A stretch of DNA of 64,000 nucleotides, taken from positions 6,882,501-6,946,500 of the forward strand of contig NC_091112.1 of assembly GCF_024713975.1 (NCBI RefSeq). Reading direction: 5' to 3'. Under the pieces are notes generated by a model. That model worked only from the letters and a program-made list of their open reading frames with translations, ran no database searches and had not been told where the DNA came from. Shown here in pieces: positions 53,536 to 64,000 of the stretch. The position numbers and the translations under genes were made by a program. Numbering within the stretch: position 1 is the stretch's first letter; each line of letters starts with the position of its first letter. This DNA is from Paralichthys olivaceus (lineage: Eukaryota > Chordata > Actinopteri > Pleuronectiformes > Paralichthyidae).

Positions 53536-53541
53536 AATAAA
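53536..53541 (+). terminator. dus3l: dus3l polyadenylation signal
   Basis: AATAAA 147 bases after the stop codon, followed by a GT/T-rich stretch at 53565-53585. Confidence 0.65.
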
Positions 53542-54610
53542 GTCTCTGGCCAAACCAAGATATTTACATTTGTTTTTATTTTTAAACTGATAATATAGAA
53601 ATTTTGAGATTTACAAAATGTTTTGTTGTGATGTAAAATTAAGATACTGGAATTAATGCAACACAGACCCTTGTACACAGAGTCATCAGTCTGCAAGGCT
53701 ACATGTAAAGATAATGACATTATCTGTATGAAGCTTGTAATATTGTTCCTTTTATTTAAAGACATTCTACTTTGGGGGATTTTAGTAAGTGATTTTGACC
53801 AACATTGTCCACATTAATATTCTCATAATGATGGTGTATTTTACTGCTGGTAAATATCTTCTTTTTCTTTTTCTTTTTAAAGTTTCGTAATGTTTTTTTA
53901 ATTAATGATTTGGAAATTTTATGAAAATGTAGAAAGTTACACTTTGGTATACTGTTCAAATTAAATTTCTTCAAAAATAGACACAGGCCACTTTGTTAGG
54001 TACACCTAATAATAAGATTATAATCTAAAGATCTAATGGAGTTATCACTTCTACCTTTACTAAGGTAATAATGTTCTTTTGATAGAGGTAATAATTAACC
54101 ATATTTTTATGACTTAAGTTGTAGTTTGAAGTGGTGTTGATCTAGACCACATTACAATGAAAAGTGTTTCTACTCCTTTTGCACACAACATTTAGCAAAA
54201 ATATTAAAAATCGGTTTAATGAAGCGCAATGCAACAACAATGACCGTGTAATCTAATTAACACCTGAGGAACGTTTTGATAAAACATGACCTGAAGCTTT
54301 GTAAAGGTAGAATATGTTGTAATGTTTCACTGGATTGCGTCAGATATTAAGGGTCAAACTCAAAGAATGAGAATGATTTATAACACAACAGCAGATAGAC
54401 ATCATTTAAAAGTGATGGCAAAAGTCCATAATAAAAGAAACTCGTATTTTTTTAAGGTTTAAAATTATGTCTAAAAATGAATTTGCGTATTTGTCTACAA
54501 AAACGAGTTCAGGCCACAGCGTGAAAGATAATAAATGATCACTTCATTTGTTGTATAAATATAAGTAATAATAAGAATTAAATAAACATTGAACTTCCTC
54601 CTCTTCTGTT
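53542..54610. other. Intergenic DNA between dus3l and the ZP gene
   Basis: AT-rich; one repeat terminus at 53981. No gene seen. TATAAATA at 54554-54561 is a possible distant TATA for the ZP gene, but it is 230 bases upstream of the start codon. Confidence 0.5.
53981..54016 (+). repeat. Interspersed repeat fragment (GGCCACTTTGTTAGGTACACC)
   Basis: The string CACAGGCCACTTTGTTAGGT and ACACCTAATAATAAG matches the terminus of a repeat frequent in fish intergenic DNA; only the end is present. It lies between dus3l and the ZP gene. Confidence 0.5.
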
Positions 54611-54616
54611 TCCTCG

Positions 54617-54777
54617 CAGCTGATTGGTGGGTTTCACTGAACACATTGGTGCTTTAATTGGCCTCAGTTGACAATCAGCCACCAGGTGCAACCAATTGGG
54701 CCCGACTACTACTTGAACTGTGGCAAGACGCAGGCACGCAGCATCTTTATTCAGAGGGTCAGTGGCTGAGGTTGACC
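54617..54777 (+). promoter_or_regulatory. Putative promoter of the ZP gene (E-boxes, CCAAT boxes, oestrogen-type half-sites)
   Basis: E-box CAGCTG near 54619 next to an inverted CCAAT (ATTGG), a CAGGTG E-box near 54683 and CCAAT near 54690. E-boxes bound by FIGLA drive vertebrate ZP genes. GGTCA (54757-54761) and TGACC (54773-54777) are oestrogen-response half-sites, but 11 bases apart instead of 3. TTTATT near 54746 could serve as a weak TATA for a short leader. Confidence 0.3.
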
Positions 54778-54791
54778 TTTCACTTGGATCC

Positions 54792-57700
54792 ATGGCTGGG
54801 CTCAGGGTCGAGCTGCTGGTGGGGCTGGTTGGGCTTCTGCTGCTGTCGGTGCAGGGCTGGGAGCGGATCGACGACACGAAGCTCCTCAGTCTCTACGAGG
54901 CTGGGCGCTGGGCTGAAGCTCGTGGCTTTGCTTTGGAAGGTAAACTTTGAGGTCACTGACTCAGCTCTGCAATTATGTCTCCTCTGTCAGGATCAGGGAA
55001 ATGGAGGAAAATCCATAAATCAAGAGCCTAAAGCGAGGACCTGTAGATACTTGAGTTAGTTCTTGAGCAAGGAATTTTAAATTAACTGTATTTTAGGTGG
55101 AAAGTTGAGACCTTAAAGCTTCAGTGTCAGAATTCTGTGGTAAATGTATATGTTTCTGCTGAATACCTGTTCCCTTACACACATGACAGAGAACCTGTGG
55201 TTGCCTTCAGGTCAATAAACTCAAAAGGGGTTTAGTTTTGACTATACTGGGGAAACACATGGTGGCCTCCATAGAAAGGACCTGCTCCAGATGTTAATCT
55301 AAAGTATATAAATATAAAGGGGCTGTTCTAGGGTACAGAAAAATACAAGTTGTACAATTGATTGTGTGTGTAATGTTTGGATTTCATTGATATTAGCACA
55401 TAAGATAATTTAAGGCTTGTGCAGCTGTTAATGTTCAATTGATTTGATCAGTGCACCTGGGTGTGGAGCTCGCTCCGATCTCTCCAGGGAGAATTGGTTT
55501 TCAAACAAATGAATAAATCTCTAGCTGCACTGCCTGATAATTCTACATCAGGAAAAAAATTGATTTTCTTTAATTTAAATTTCTGTTACCCTCCAGATGA
55601 CAGCACTGGCTATGAGGACAATGTAGAGCAAATTCCTGAAGATGAACTTCCTGAGGTTGAAGGTGCTGCCACCAGTAACATCGATGCTTTTGCCGACCAT
55701 GGATTCCATGTGGAAGGTGACCATTCTGATTCAAGTCATTGGCCCAGCGGTACAAATGATCAAATCGAGGTGGAATTTGTGAAAGCCCCACCAAGGAGTT
55801 GGACCAGTAGTACCAGGGATTCTAATGGCCTAGATGTTGTCTGTACTGAAAATGGCTTCCAAATTACTCTGCAGACAGGGCAATTAAGTGAAGTTAAAGT
55901 TTTGGGTAAGTACTTTGATTTTTCTGTGTTATTTTGATGAATGGTTTCTACTTAACATCAAATTTCCCTCCAGGCTCAACCGACTTGTTGCCTGTCATGG
56001 ATGCTCCAGAATCTTGTGGTTATGATGTGAACCCTCTTGGGAACACTTTGACTGTACCTTTTGGTGGATGCCATGTAAAACATGTAAGTTACTGAATAGA
56101 AATTGCCTTTACTTTTTCATGATATTCAGAACAGTGCTTGAGTTTTTTACCTAAAATTCAGAGTCTAATGCAAAATCTTTATAAACAAGTCCTTTCAGAC
56201 GGACAGCTACAGCCTGCAGTTACTGTACATCAATGAGTTTGGTCAGACACAAGTTGCTGCAGCGACTTGTGAAGAAAGTCTGAAGTTTGGCCCTGGCCTG
56301 CGTCCTCGCTCTGTAGCCCAAACTAAGGAAAAGTGCAATAAGCCATCACCAGCACAAAGTGAGTGCAAATGGAAATGTAGCACAATATGATGATTGTGGC
56401 ACAGAACGAATGGCACATTGTTTGTATATATTCGATAATCGCTTTTAAAATGTCTATTGCACTTGTATTAGATTGTGCAGTTCCTACGGGGGAGCGGGTG
56501 ACTTGTGGCACGTCAGGAATCTCCTCCACAGATTGTGAAAAGATGGGCTGCTGTGTGGATTCTTCGACATCAGTTTGCTACTATCCACTGGATGGTAAGG
56601 TTTCTGTTCATCTGTTTTCTAAGAAATGTTGGTATTCCAGAAATGGTAACATGATTCTTCTGGTGAATTCTTTTTTCTCACTTTAGAGTGCACTGGGGAT
56701 CAACACTTTGTGTTTGCCATTCGCTATGACTCTGCATCCATCCCTGTGGACACCACCAAGCTTGTTATTTCTGGAAATGCAGATTGCAAACCAGTTATTG
56801 TTAATGACAAGGTCGCTATCTTCAAGTTCAAAGTTGCAGAATGTGGTACCCGTGCCTATGTAAGTTTACCTAGTAACTCTTAAATATTGCTACTGCTGAA
56901 ATGTAATTTGCTGCTTTTGTCTGTTTTTAAATTTAGTTGTCCAAAATGGCAATATTGCATTAACACAACTTGCCCAGCACACCGCTTGTAGCAAGAAGTG
57001 GTTGACTAATATTGCATCTATATTTTAATTTGTGTGCCACTTGTAGTTTCTCAATTCACTTGATGTGGAACAAATCCTAGCACTTTCTACTTGTAATCTC
57101 TCAACTGCTGCAGGTCTCAAATATAAAATTAAATTTAATGGTTATGGCTACATGTCACTTTAAAAATGCTGGCAGTACATTATACATGGCTGGGAGATCT
57201 AAAGCCCACCTGAGGACAATTACTTCTCTCTACAGGAAGTGGGTGAGACAAAGATCTACTTGGCTGAGGTGCAAACAGTTGTCCAAGCTCTGAACCTAAA
57301 GTATGGTGTAATTACAAGAAGTGACCCACTCAGGTTAGTGGGCTACAGAGCACATAACTATGTTGAACAATTCTACAGTAATTTACTATGTTGAACAATT
57401 CTACAGTAATTTACTATGTCTTAATTTGCCAATCTCAAACCCCTTGTCTTTACAGATTCATGGTTGAGTGCCGCTACAGCAAAGATGGTAATGCTCAGCA
57501 GTCACTGGCCAGCGTTGGCTACATGGTCAAGACCCCATCGTCCGGGTTACCATCCTCAGTCATCGCCACTGGCTTGTATGCTGCTCAGTTGAGAATTGCT
57601 ACAGGTCTGGTATTCATTCATTACAAAAACCAATGCTGTTATCTATTGAGCTGGAATAAAAGTTTGCTTGTCTGTATAATCCTAACAGATAGTACATACT

Positions 57701-58333
57701 CAAGTTACTTGCCCACTTACCATCAACCCTTACGACTGCTCCTTGGCAAACCGGTGTATCTTGAACTGCGTCTGAGGTCTCCCAAACCAGACGCCGTAAT
57801 TCTCGTCAACTACTGCCTAGCTTACCCTCGCTCTGCAAAGAATGCACTTGTGCTTGTTTATGAAGGGTAAGTATGACCAAGCCCACTGCATTTGCATCAA
57901 AGTATCCTTACCCTCTGTCCACCTATATATAACTTGTTTGCCTCCTGTAGCTGTGCCAACCCTTATGACACCAACGTGTCCATCCTTAAAGTCAGTGATC
58001 TTCCCAAAAACCGCAACCAGAGGCGCTTCATGGTCACTGCCTTCCAGTTCATGGATCAAAAGACAAACAAGTACCTTGATGAAGAAGTGAGTGGAGTACT
58101 CTGAGCCAACACTGACTGTCTACTGAAATGTCAAAGTTAGGGCAACAGTATAAGAAGTGTCAATGCTGTTTTCTCCTGCAGATTTATTTCATGTGCTCTA
58201 CGGAAATTTGTTGGCCATTAGAAAAGACATGTGAAGAGCGGTGCTTTGATGGAAAGGTGAGTCTTGGTCTTGCACATTTGTCATTTCTATTGAATGTTGT
58301 CTAAACATGTTCTTTTGCTTCTAGGCACCATAG
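54792..58333 (+). CDS. Zona pellucida (egg-envelope) protein with trefoil domain, ZP1/ZP4 type, 12 coding exons
   Basis: Structural glycoprotein of the fish egg envelope. Coding exons: 54792-54939, 55597-55905, 55974-56083, 56199-56358, 56472-56594, 56687-56859, 57236-57333, 57456-57604, 57689-57866, 57951-58086, 58182-58256, 58325-58333; all phases agree, 555 residues. Order: signal peptide (residues 1-22, LLVGLVGLLLLSVQG), an acidic low-complexity region (50-130), an N-terminal ZP-N-like unit (CGYDVNPLGNTLTVPFGGCH...), a P-type trefoil (about 243-283: RVTCGTSGISSTDCEKMGCC), then the ZP-N and ZP-C halves (HFVFAIRYDS..., FMVECRYSKDG, YLELRLRSPKP, CANPYDTNVSIL, RRFMVTAFQF, IYFMCSTEIC). One N-glycosylation site NVS is visible. 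There is no Pro/Gln repeat, no obvious furin site after the ZP domain and no C-terminal membrane segment, as in many fish envelope proteins. I leave the symbol blank because teleost ZP paralogues cannot be told apart by eye. Confidence 0.92.
57358..57413. repeat. Perfect 28-bp tandem duplication
   Basis: The unit starting CTATGTTGAACAATTCTACA occurs twice, identical and head to tail, in the ZP-gene intron after coding exon 7. Identity suggests a recent event. Confidence 0.95.
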
Positions 58334-58369
58334 GGATTTCCTGGAACACCTACTGAGATGAACTGAAAC

Positions 58370-58375
58370 AATAAA
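58370..58375 (+). terminator. ZP-gene polyadenylation signal
   Basis: AATAAA only 36 bases after the stop codon; such very short 3'UTRs are typical of ZP genes. It supports the 9-nt terminal coding exon. Confidence 0.75.
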
Positions 58376-59690
58376 TGCAACATTTTATACTATAGTAACT
58401 GTTGTGCTTTTATTTTTATATTGTAGCTATAAACAATGTTATATAGACTTTGCTTGCTTTTAATATAATCAGTTAGAGGCTGTGAGCTTGAAATCTTAAA
58501 GGGTCTTCTACATAATGCTGGATTGGTGTATTGAAAGGTTTGGTGGCATAAATAACTAGTTCACATTCACAAACTGTTTTGTGACATCGAGTGGGGGGGG
58601 TCTTTGTCAAACTTACCGAATGGTATGTCACTGAAATACTCAACACAACATGCCAATAAACAAATGACATGTTTTGGGAGTGCAGCTTTGACTGTGCATA
58701 GAGATGGATGATGTGTCTACATCCTCTATCAAGAACTGAGAAATGTTATAGCCAGTGCCATCTTGCACTGCACACTTGAAGTCAGTCTGTGAAGTAGTAA
58801 TGTGGGAATGGAGCAGCTGTGGCAAGGTACCACCTATACATGTGCTGGCACAATGTCAGGCTGTCAACTGCCAATCATCACATTTCAACCAGTTCTTTAT
58901 AACTGAGCAAACTCATAATTGCCAGAAAAATTAACTTTTGAACATGAGTCAGTGTGCTCACCACCTAAAATGAAAGGTTTGGCCTGCATTACCCCAGCCA
59001 GTCACAAGATGGGGCTCGAGATGTTTTGGCTTCACTTAAAACATGTTGACAATCTGAAGATACGGACTGCTACATTCTGAACTTCCCCTCCAGAATCATC
59101 CTTTATATGAAAACTGAAGGCTTCCACAGGTTCTTTTTCATGTTTGGAAGTGGAGGGTGAGGGGTGTTCAGCTGCAACATGTAACTTCAACACCAGATAT
59201 CACAAAATTCTACACACTGAACCTTTAAATGAATATTTTGTAAGTATTTCAATATTTTCAGTAGTTTGTTTTTTTAGTAAATCTGCTTTTGTTGGTGGAG
59301 AAATTAGCCACAATCATTGCTGTATTTATTTCCCTTCATTGCTTTTTCTTGAAAACAAATTTCCCAAATGTTTTAATTAACAAAATGTGCTTAAATCTTT
59401 ATTGTGAATCCTGAAATAATTCAGTAAAGATGCAGGTGGAGAATAAATGTTTTCAGTGACTAAATTCCAGAAAAGGAAACTTGTTTTTGTCCATTTCAAC
59501 TCTTTGTCTTAAAATGTGTGAGTGAGTTTCTGGAGCTTTGGAGAGATCAGGGTGCCTCAATGAATGAATGAATCATTTCTGGTCCACAGTTTACTTCTTG
59601 AATAAACAGCTGAGGTAACTGAGGAGGATGGGGTTCTGGACCAGTCTATTCTCTGGACAGTCTATTCTCTGGACCTGTCTGTGACGAAGC
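58376..59690. other. Intergenic DNA between the ZP gene and cndp2
   Basis: No gene recognised. A 16-bp tandem pair (CAGTCTATTCTCTGGA, twice) is at 59642-59673. Confidence 0.5.
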
Positions 59691-59850
59691 ATTTGCAGCT
59701 TACCCATAATGCCCTGCGCCATGATTACGTGTTAGCCATGGGGGAGTGTTGTGAACCAATAAAGAAACCATAGACTGTAGAAACACTTTCTATCCACAGG
59801 AGCTGTCAGGCGAGGACTCACTTCAGCTGCCCGGTGACCAACAACACGAA
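59690..59850 (+). promoter_or_regulatory. cndp2: cndp2 promoter and non-coding first exon
   Basis: CCAAT at 59756-59760 followed by a leader that ends AACACGAA with a perfect GTAAGT donor at 59851. The next acceptor, at 60551, opens the exon with the start codon. Confidence 0.5.
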
Positions 59851-60246
59851 GTAAGTCCAGACAATCATGTGGTTTGTTTCCGTGTGCCTTTCAGAAATTA
59901 GCAGGAGTAGCTAGCTAGCTAGCTGGCTCAGCCCCAGTATAACGCTGTTGCATTGCAATGATTCAGGTGAATATTCATTCAGCTCAAAAGCTCCAGTATC
60001 TCAATGCATAATATACACAAGTAAAAAAGTTGCAAATATTCTATATTATTCTATTGAACGTGCGCTGATAAACAAAGATCAGATTCTGTGCTCATAATGA
60101 ATTAAGCCTATATTACTAAGACGTTCCTGTTTCTGGGAGTTTCTGGTTGTATAACCTTTGTGATAGTTTAGTAAATTCCTCAAATTCTAGACTATAGAAA
60201 GTGAAACTAACCAAGGTAATGGTGCACTAAAGTTCAAACATTTGAA

Positions 60247-60294
60247 TTTGATGTAACTTGACACCAATTCTTTGATGTAACTTGACATCAATTC
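60247..60294. repeat. 24-bp tandem duplication in cndp2 intron 1
   Basis: TTTGATGTAACTTGACACCA plus AATTC... occurs twice, with a single C/T difference. Confidence 0.9.
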
Positions 60295-60572
60295 TATCTG
60301 CTGTTGATTAAAAACTACAAGATGCACAAAATAGCTGGCCAGTCAGCTGGGCACTGTTGCAAAATCACATCAACACCACTTCCTGATATGGAACTTGCAC
60401 TTCTGCCCCTCTCACCACTTACAATGCGTGCAGGACAGAGGAGAAATACAGCCTTGGTCAGCATTTAGCAGGATGGTGTGTTCTTTGTCTGATAAAACAG
60501 CGCAGGGTTGAAAGTAGACTCTCACACCCTCTCTGCCTGTTGAACCCTCAGCTCTTCCTGTCGTTGGCAAAG

Positions 60573-63500
60573 ATGGCTCATCTCAAAACGCTTTTCAAGT
60601 ATGTGGACGAACACCAGGATCTGTATGTGCAGGTAAGCTTATTCTGATTTAACATAATAGTTTAATACAAGATTACGGTCAGATGTGTTGCTGTTACAGT
60701 GAATTAATCATTGGACTGCTAAGAAATCTCTCTCTTAAAGGTTTAGTGTGGATAATTTAGTGACATCTAGTGGTGAAGTTGCATGTAGCAGCTGAATCTT
60801 TACCCAAACCTTACAATTATGTGATTTTTTTATTTCCTAGCGTCTTGCTGATTGGGTAGCAGTCCAGAGTGTGTCTGCTTGGCCAGAGAAGCGTGGCGAG
60901 ATCAAGAAGATGATGGAAATGGCAGCCAAGGACATCGAGAGACTAGGGGGCACAGTGGAGATGGTGGACATTGGCAAACAGCAGGTGAATGTGTGCCGTT
61001 GTGTTTGTATGTTAGAATTTTTCTGGAAAAACCCAGTGAGAAATGGACAACTTTTTCATGCTACTTTTAAAACAGGATCCAAACAGTGTGCCTAATTTAA
61101 CAAAATGCATTCTCTATAAAAAACTTTAACCACTCCATAACTGTGGCTATATATTATACATTCTGTTCATGCAGCTTCCTTCTGGAGAGGAGATCCCCCT
61201 GCCTCCTATCGTCCTGGGGCATTTGGGGTCAGACCCTGGTAAGAAGACTGTGTGTATCTACGGCCACCTCGATGTCCAGCCAGCCAGTATTGATGACGGC
61301 TGGGATACAGAGCCTTTTACTCTGGTGGAGAAAGATGGTGAGATCATAATCTTATCAGCTGAGTTTTGGGAACATTTTTGAAGGTTGCAAGATGTTTCCG
61401 TAAGAGGATTGACTCAACAGGTCACACGTCCATGTAGTGATTACACAACTGCTAACTGCATTTATCAAAAAATAAATAAACGGCAGGTATGTCCTGTAGA
61501 CAAGCAAGGAGGACAGTTAAGTAAAAATAGTTTAAAGGATTACTTCCTCTTATCACCTCCGTTCTTGTGATCATATCACTGTTAACATATTTCCAAAGTC
61601 CATCCCAGAGCCATATTCTTAATCATGTCTTATCTGCAGTACTCACAGATCGAGTTGAACCCGTGCTGTTGTTTTTAAGGAGAATCAGTAATAGGCTCAG
61701 CTTTCCAGAGGGCAAAGGGCTTAAGTCAGACACTGAATGTAGTAAATATATTACACAATTATGGATGTTAATTAGTGTTTTTGTGTATAGTTATATTCCA
61801 TTTTTATTATTTAAGCATAACTGAAGACACTATTCTCAATTGCCACCTATGCATTGTAAAACTATACACTGTAATATGAATGCTTCACTGGAATAATTTT
61901 AAGCTAGGCGGTGTGTTTATCGAATTCTAAAACAACACAAAATGAATTAACTCTGTGCTGTTTCCTAAAAACCCTGTGATCCAGTGTATTGTGTCTCCCT
62001 TTTCACTTTTTCCATCCATACTGATACTTTATCAAATCACGTACATTTAAAGTTAATTTCCAATATATATTGAGACAATTGTCCAAAACCTTCCTACCTT
62101 TTGCTTGCTGGATTTTTCTGTTCAACTATTATTAGTACGCAAATGTTCTTGTGTATTATCTGGTGACAGTCAGCTGACGGAAAGCAACACATCAAATTCC
62201 TCTTGTCTGCTTCCTGTCTGTTTAACTGGTTTCTTCTTTTTTTACTCACATCATGTGACACTTTCTATTTCTTCTAATCTTGCTCTGACTTGCACAATGT
62301 GGAAGCGGTCTGCAACTTTGTGTAATAATGGATTGTTAGTTTTTAGCTTTTTTCCCTCTTTCATTTTGTCTTAGAATAGTCAGATGGCAGCAGAGAAAGT
62401 AAAAACATGTTAAATCAAGTGTTTATCTCAGACTCAGCTCTACAGGATCAGTCTAAATTTGATCTGAACTGACCTGAACTGGGTTTGGCACAGGGAACAT
62501 TGAGACTAAGAGTAATAATCACAAGAAAACTCTTTTAACTAAAACATCATTTTGTCTTTACAGGTAAGCTCTTTGGAAGAGGTTCCACTGACGACAAGGG
62601 TCCGGTGTTGGCCTGGTTTAACTGCATTGAGGCCTACCAGAAGATCCAGCAGGTAGATACAAGCTTAAACATTTAGATCACACATTAATTTATGGTCATA
62701 TGGTCGGATGAAGAGATATTAAAGGAAAGGAGATAGCACATTGCAATTTTGCAGAAATGAATTATCTCAGTGATAAAGTACAGAACTGATTTAATAATTA
62801 CTTGTTGATCACGTCTGACCCTTCATCAGGAAAATGGTCAAAGGCCTCTGGATGAAATCGTGAATGGTGTTGCACATCTTATCCAACCAACACTTAATGA
62901 TTAAACCAAGTCATGTCACCTGAATCTTTTTCATCACATTTACTCATCCCTGAAACTGCAATTGACAAGTGACATTGGTTTTATCAAGAAGAAAATTACA
63001 CAGGTTATACTTAACTTTCACTCAGCAGCTCCAGTCAACAAATCCACTATCTATTCTATGATCAAAAGTTATTATGATTTTATTGCACTGTTTCAACAAT
63101 GGAAAGTGAGGCACACAAATTCAACAGCTTTTACAATTAATAACATAAGAGACACCATCAACAGCTTAGTTTAACGAACTATTCTTCATCAGATGGTATA
63201 AATGACATCATGATGATATTATAATGAACTGTAATCATTATTACAATGTAAATAAAGGTTGCATTGTTTGACTGACAGGATATGCATCACAATCGGATGC
63301 TTTTCATCATTGTTGTGCACTGCGATGTCTGATGATGTAAAGAGAAATTTAAACAGTTAATTTGATCTCCCCCTTATCTTGCTTCATTTTCCAGGAGCTT
63401 CCCATCAACATCAAGTTCTGCTTCGAGGGGATGGAAGAATCTGGATCCGAGGGCCTGGATGAGCTAGTGTTATCTCGAAAAGACACTTTCTTAAAAGACG

Positions 63501-64000
63501 TGGACTACGTCTGCATCTCTGACAACTACTGGCTGGGCAAAACCAAACCCTGCATCACCTATGGTCTCAGAGGAATCTGCTACTTCTTCATGGAGGTGGA
63601 GTCAGATTGATACGATGGAGGCGATGTTTTAATTTAGAACAATCCTTTAAATTGTGATCCTACAAAATTCAATGATGCAGCATAACACCAGTGATTCTGA
63701 ATTCTGTGAAATTGTGTTTTGATGCAACACATCGTTAACATTTTATTCTTATTGTTCAAGGTGGAGTGCTGTGAGAAGGACCTGCACTCAGGGGTGTTTG
63801 GCGGCTCTGTTCATGAGGCTATGACCGACCTCATCGCACTTATGGGCAAGTGGAGCTGATTATTGAACCATAACCTCATTGTCTCATTTGAATGCAATTT
63901 TAGAATTAAACTCAGAACATAAACTTATGCTTCTCTGAACTGTAGCAGTTTTAATCTCGTGTTTGTCACATGTTGAACAGGCTCCCTGGTTAACGTGAAG
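60573..64000 (+). CDS. cndp2: Cytosolic non-specific dipeptidase (carnosine dipeptidase 2), N-terminal part
   Basis: Mn/Zn-dependent M20-family peptidase that hydrolyses Cys-Gly and other dipeptides in the cytosol. Coding exons: 60573-60632, 60841-60984, 61175-61337, 62564-62652, 63395-63595, 63761-63845, 63981-64000 (continues beyond the edge). Phases agree. The protein tracks human CNDP2 without gaps: residues fall on identical numbers, with metal ligands His99 and Asp132, catalytic Glu166 and ligand Glu167 (GMEESGSEG), Asp195 (SDNYW) and His228 (KDLHSGV); Asp101 (GHLDVQP) is also kept. No signal peptide, so this is the cytosolic CNDP2 rather than the secreted CNDP1. Exon 7 (63761-63845) is followed by a GC donor. 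About 250 residues are visible of an expected 475 or so. Start context AAGATGG. Confidence 0.97.
60755..60785 (+). repeat. Interspersed repeat fragment (GTGACATCTAGTGGTGAAGTTGCA)
   Basis: A short piece recognised from memory as a common fish repeat (AGTGACATCTAGTGGTGAAG). It lies in cndp2 just left of coding exon 2. Confidence 0.4.

Overview
The window is vertebrate nuclear DNA from a ray-finned fish, most likely a percomorph teleost. Genes are broken into short exons with GT-AG introns, intergenic DNA is AT-rich, there is a (CA)57 microsatellite, and there are several interspersed repeats I recognise from memory as teleost families. Protein comparisons below are from memory of the human and fish families; no search was run.

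Layout: (1) 1-41302, minus strand: the 5' two thirds of akap9, the giant centrosomal/Golgi A-kinase anchoring scaffold. 25 exons can be chained with consistent phases (about 2,198 codons); the 3' part with the PACT domain lies beyond the left edge. (2) 41.3-41.5 kb: akap9 promoter/5'UTR with YY1-like and CRE-like motifs and an upstream ORF whose stop overlaps the akap9 start. (3) 41.5-45.8 kb: AT-rich spacer with one unexplained, protein-like minus-strand ORF. (4) 45.8-48.2 kb, plus: mterf1, a mitochondrial DNA-binding transcription terminator, head-to-head with akap9 as in mammals. (5) 48.4-53.5 kb, plus: complete dus3l (tRNA dihydrouridine synthase 3-like, 15 coding exons, 642 aa). (6) 54.8-58.4 kb, plus: complete trefoil plus zona-pellucida-domain egg-coat gene (12 coding exons, 555 aa). 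(7) 59.7-64.0 kb, plus: the first half of cndp2 (cytosolic dipeptidase), cut by the right edge.

The genes are unrelated in function and look independently transcribed. The mterf1/akap9 pair is conserved synteny; human DUS3L and CNDP2 are on different chromosomes, so the right half is a fish-type neighbourhood. I found no CRISPR, rRNA, tRNA or intact transposon. The most interesting points are in gene architecture: a triplicated splice acceptor in akap9, three phase-compatible candidate extra exons, two GC-AG introns, overlapping or minimal upstream ORFs in akap9 and mterf1, a missing coiled-coil block in akap9, and a ZP gene whose last coding exon encodes only two residues.
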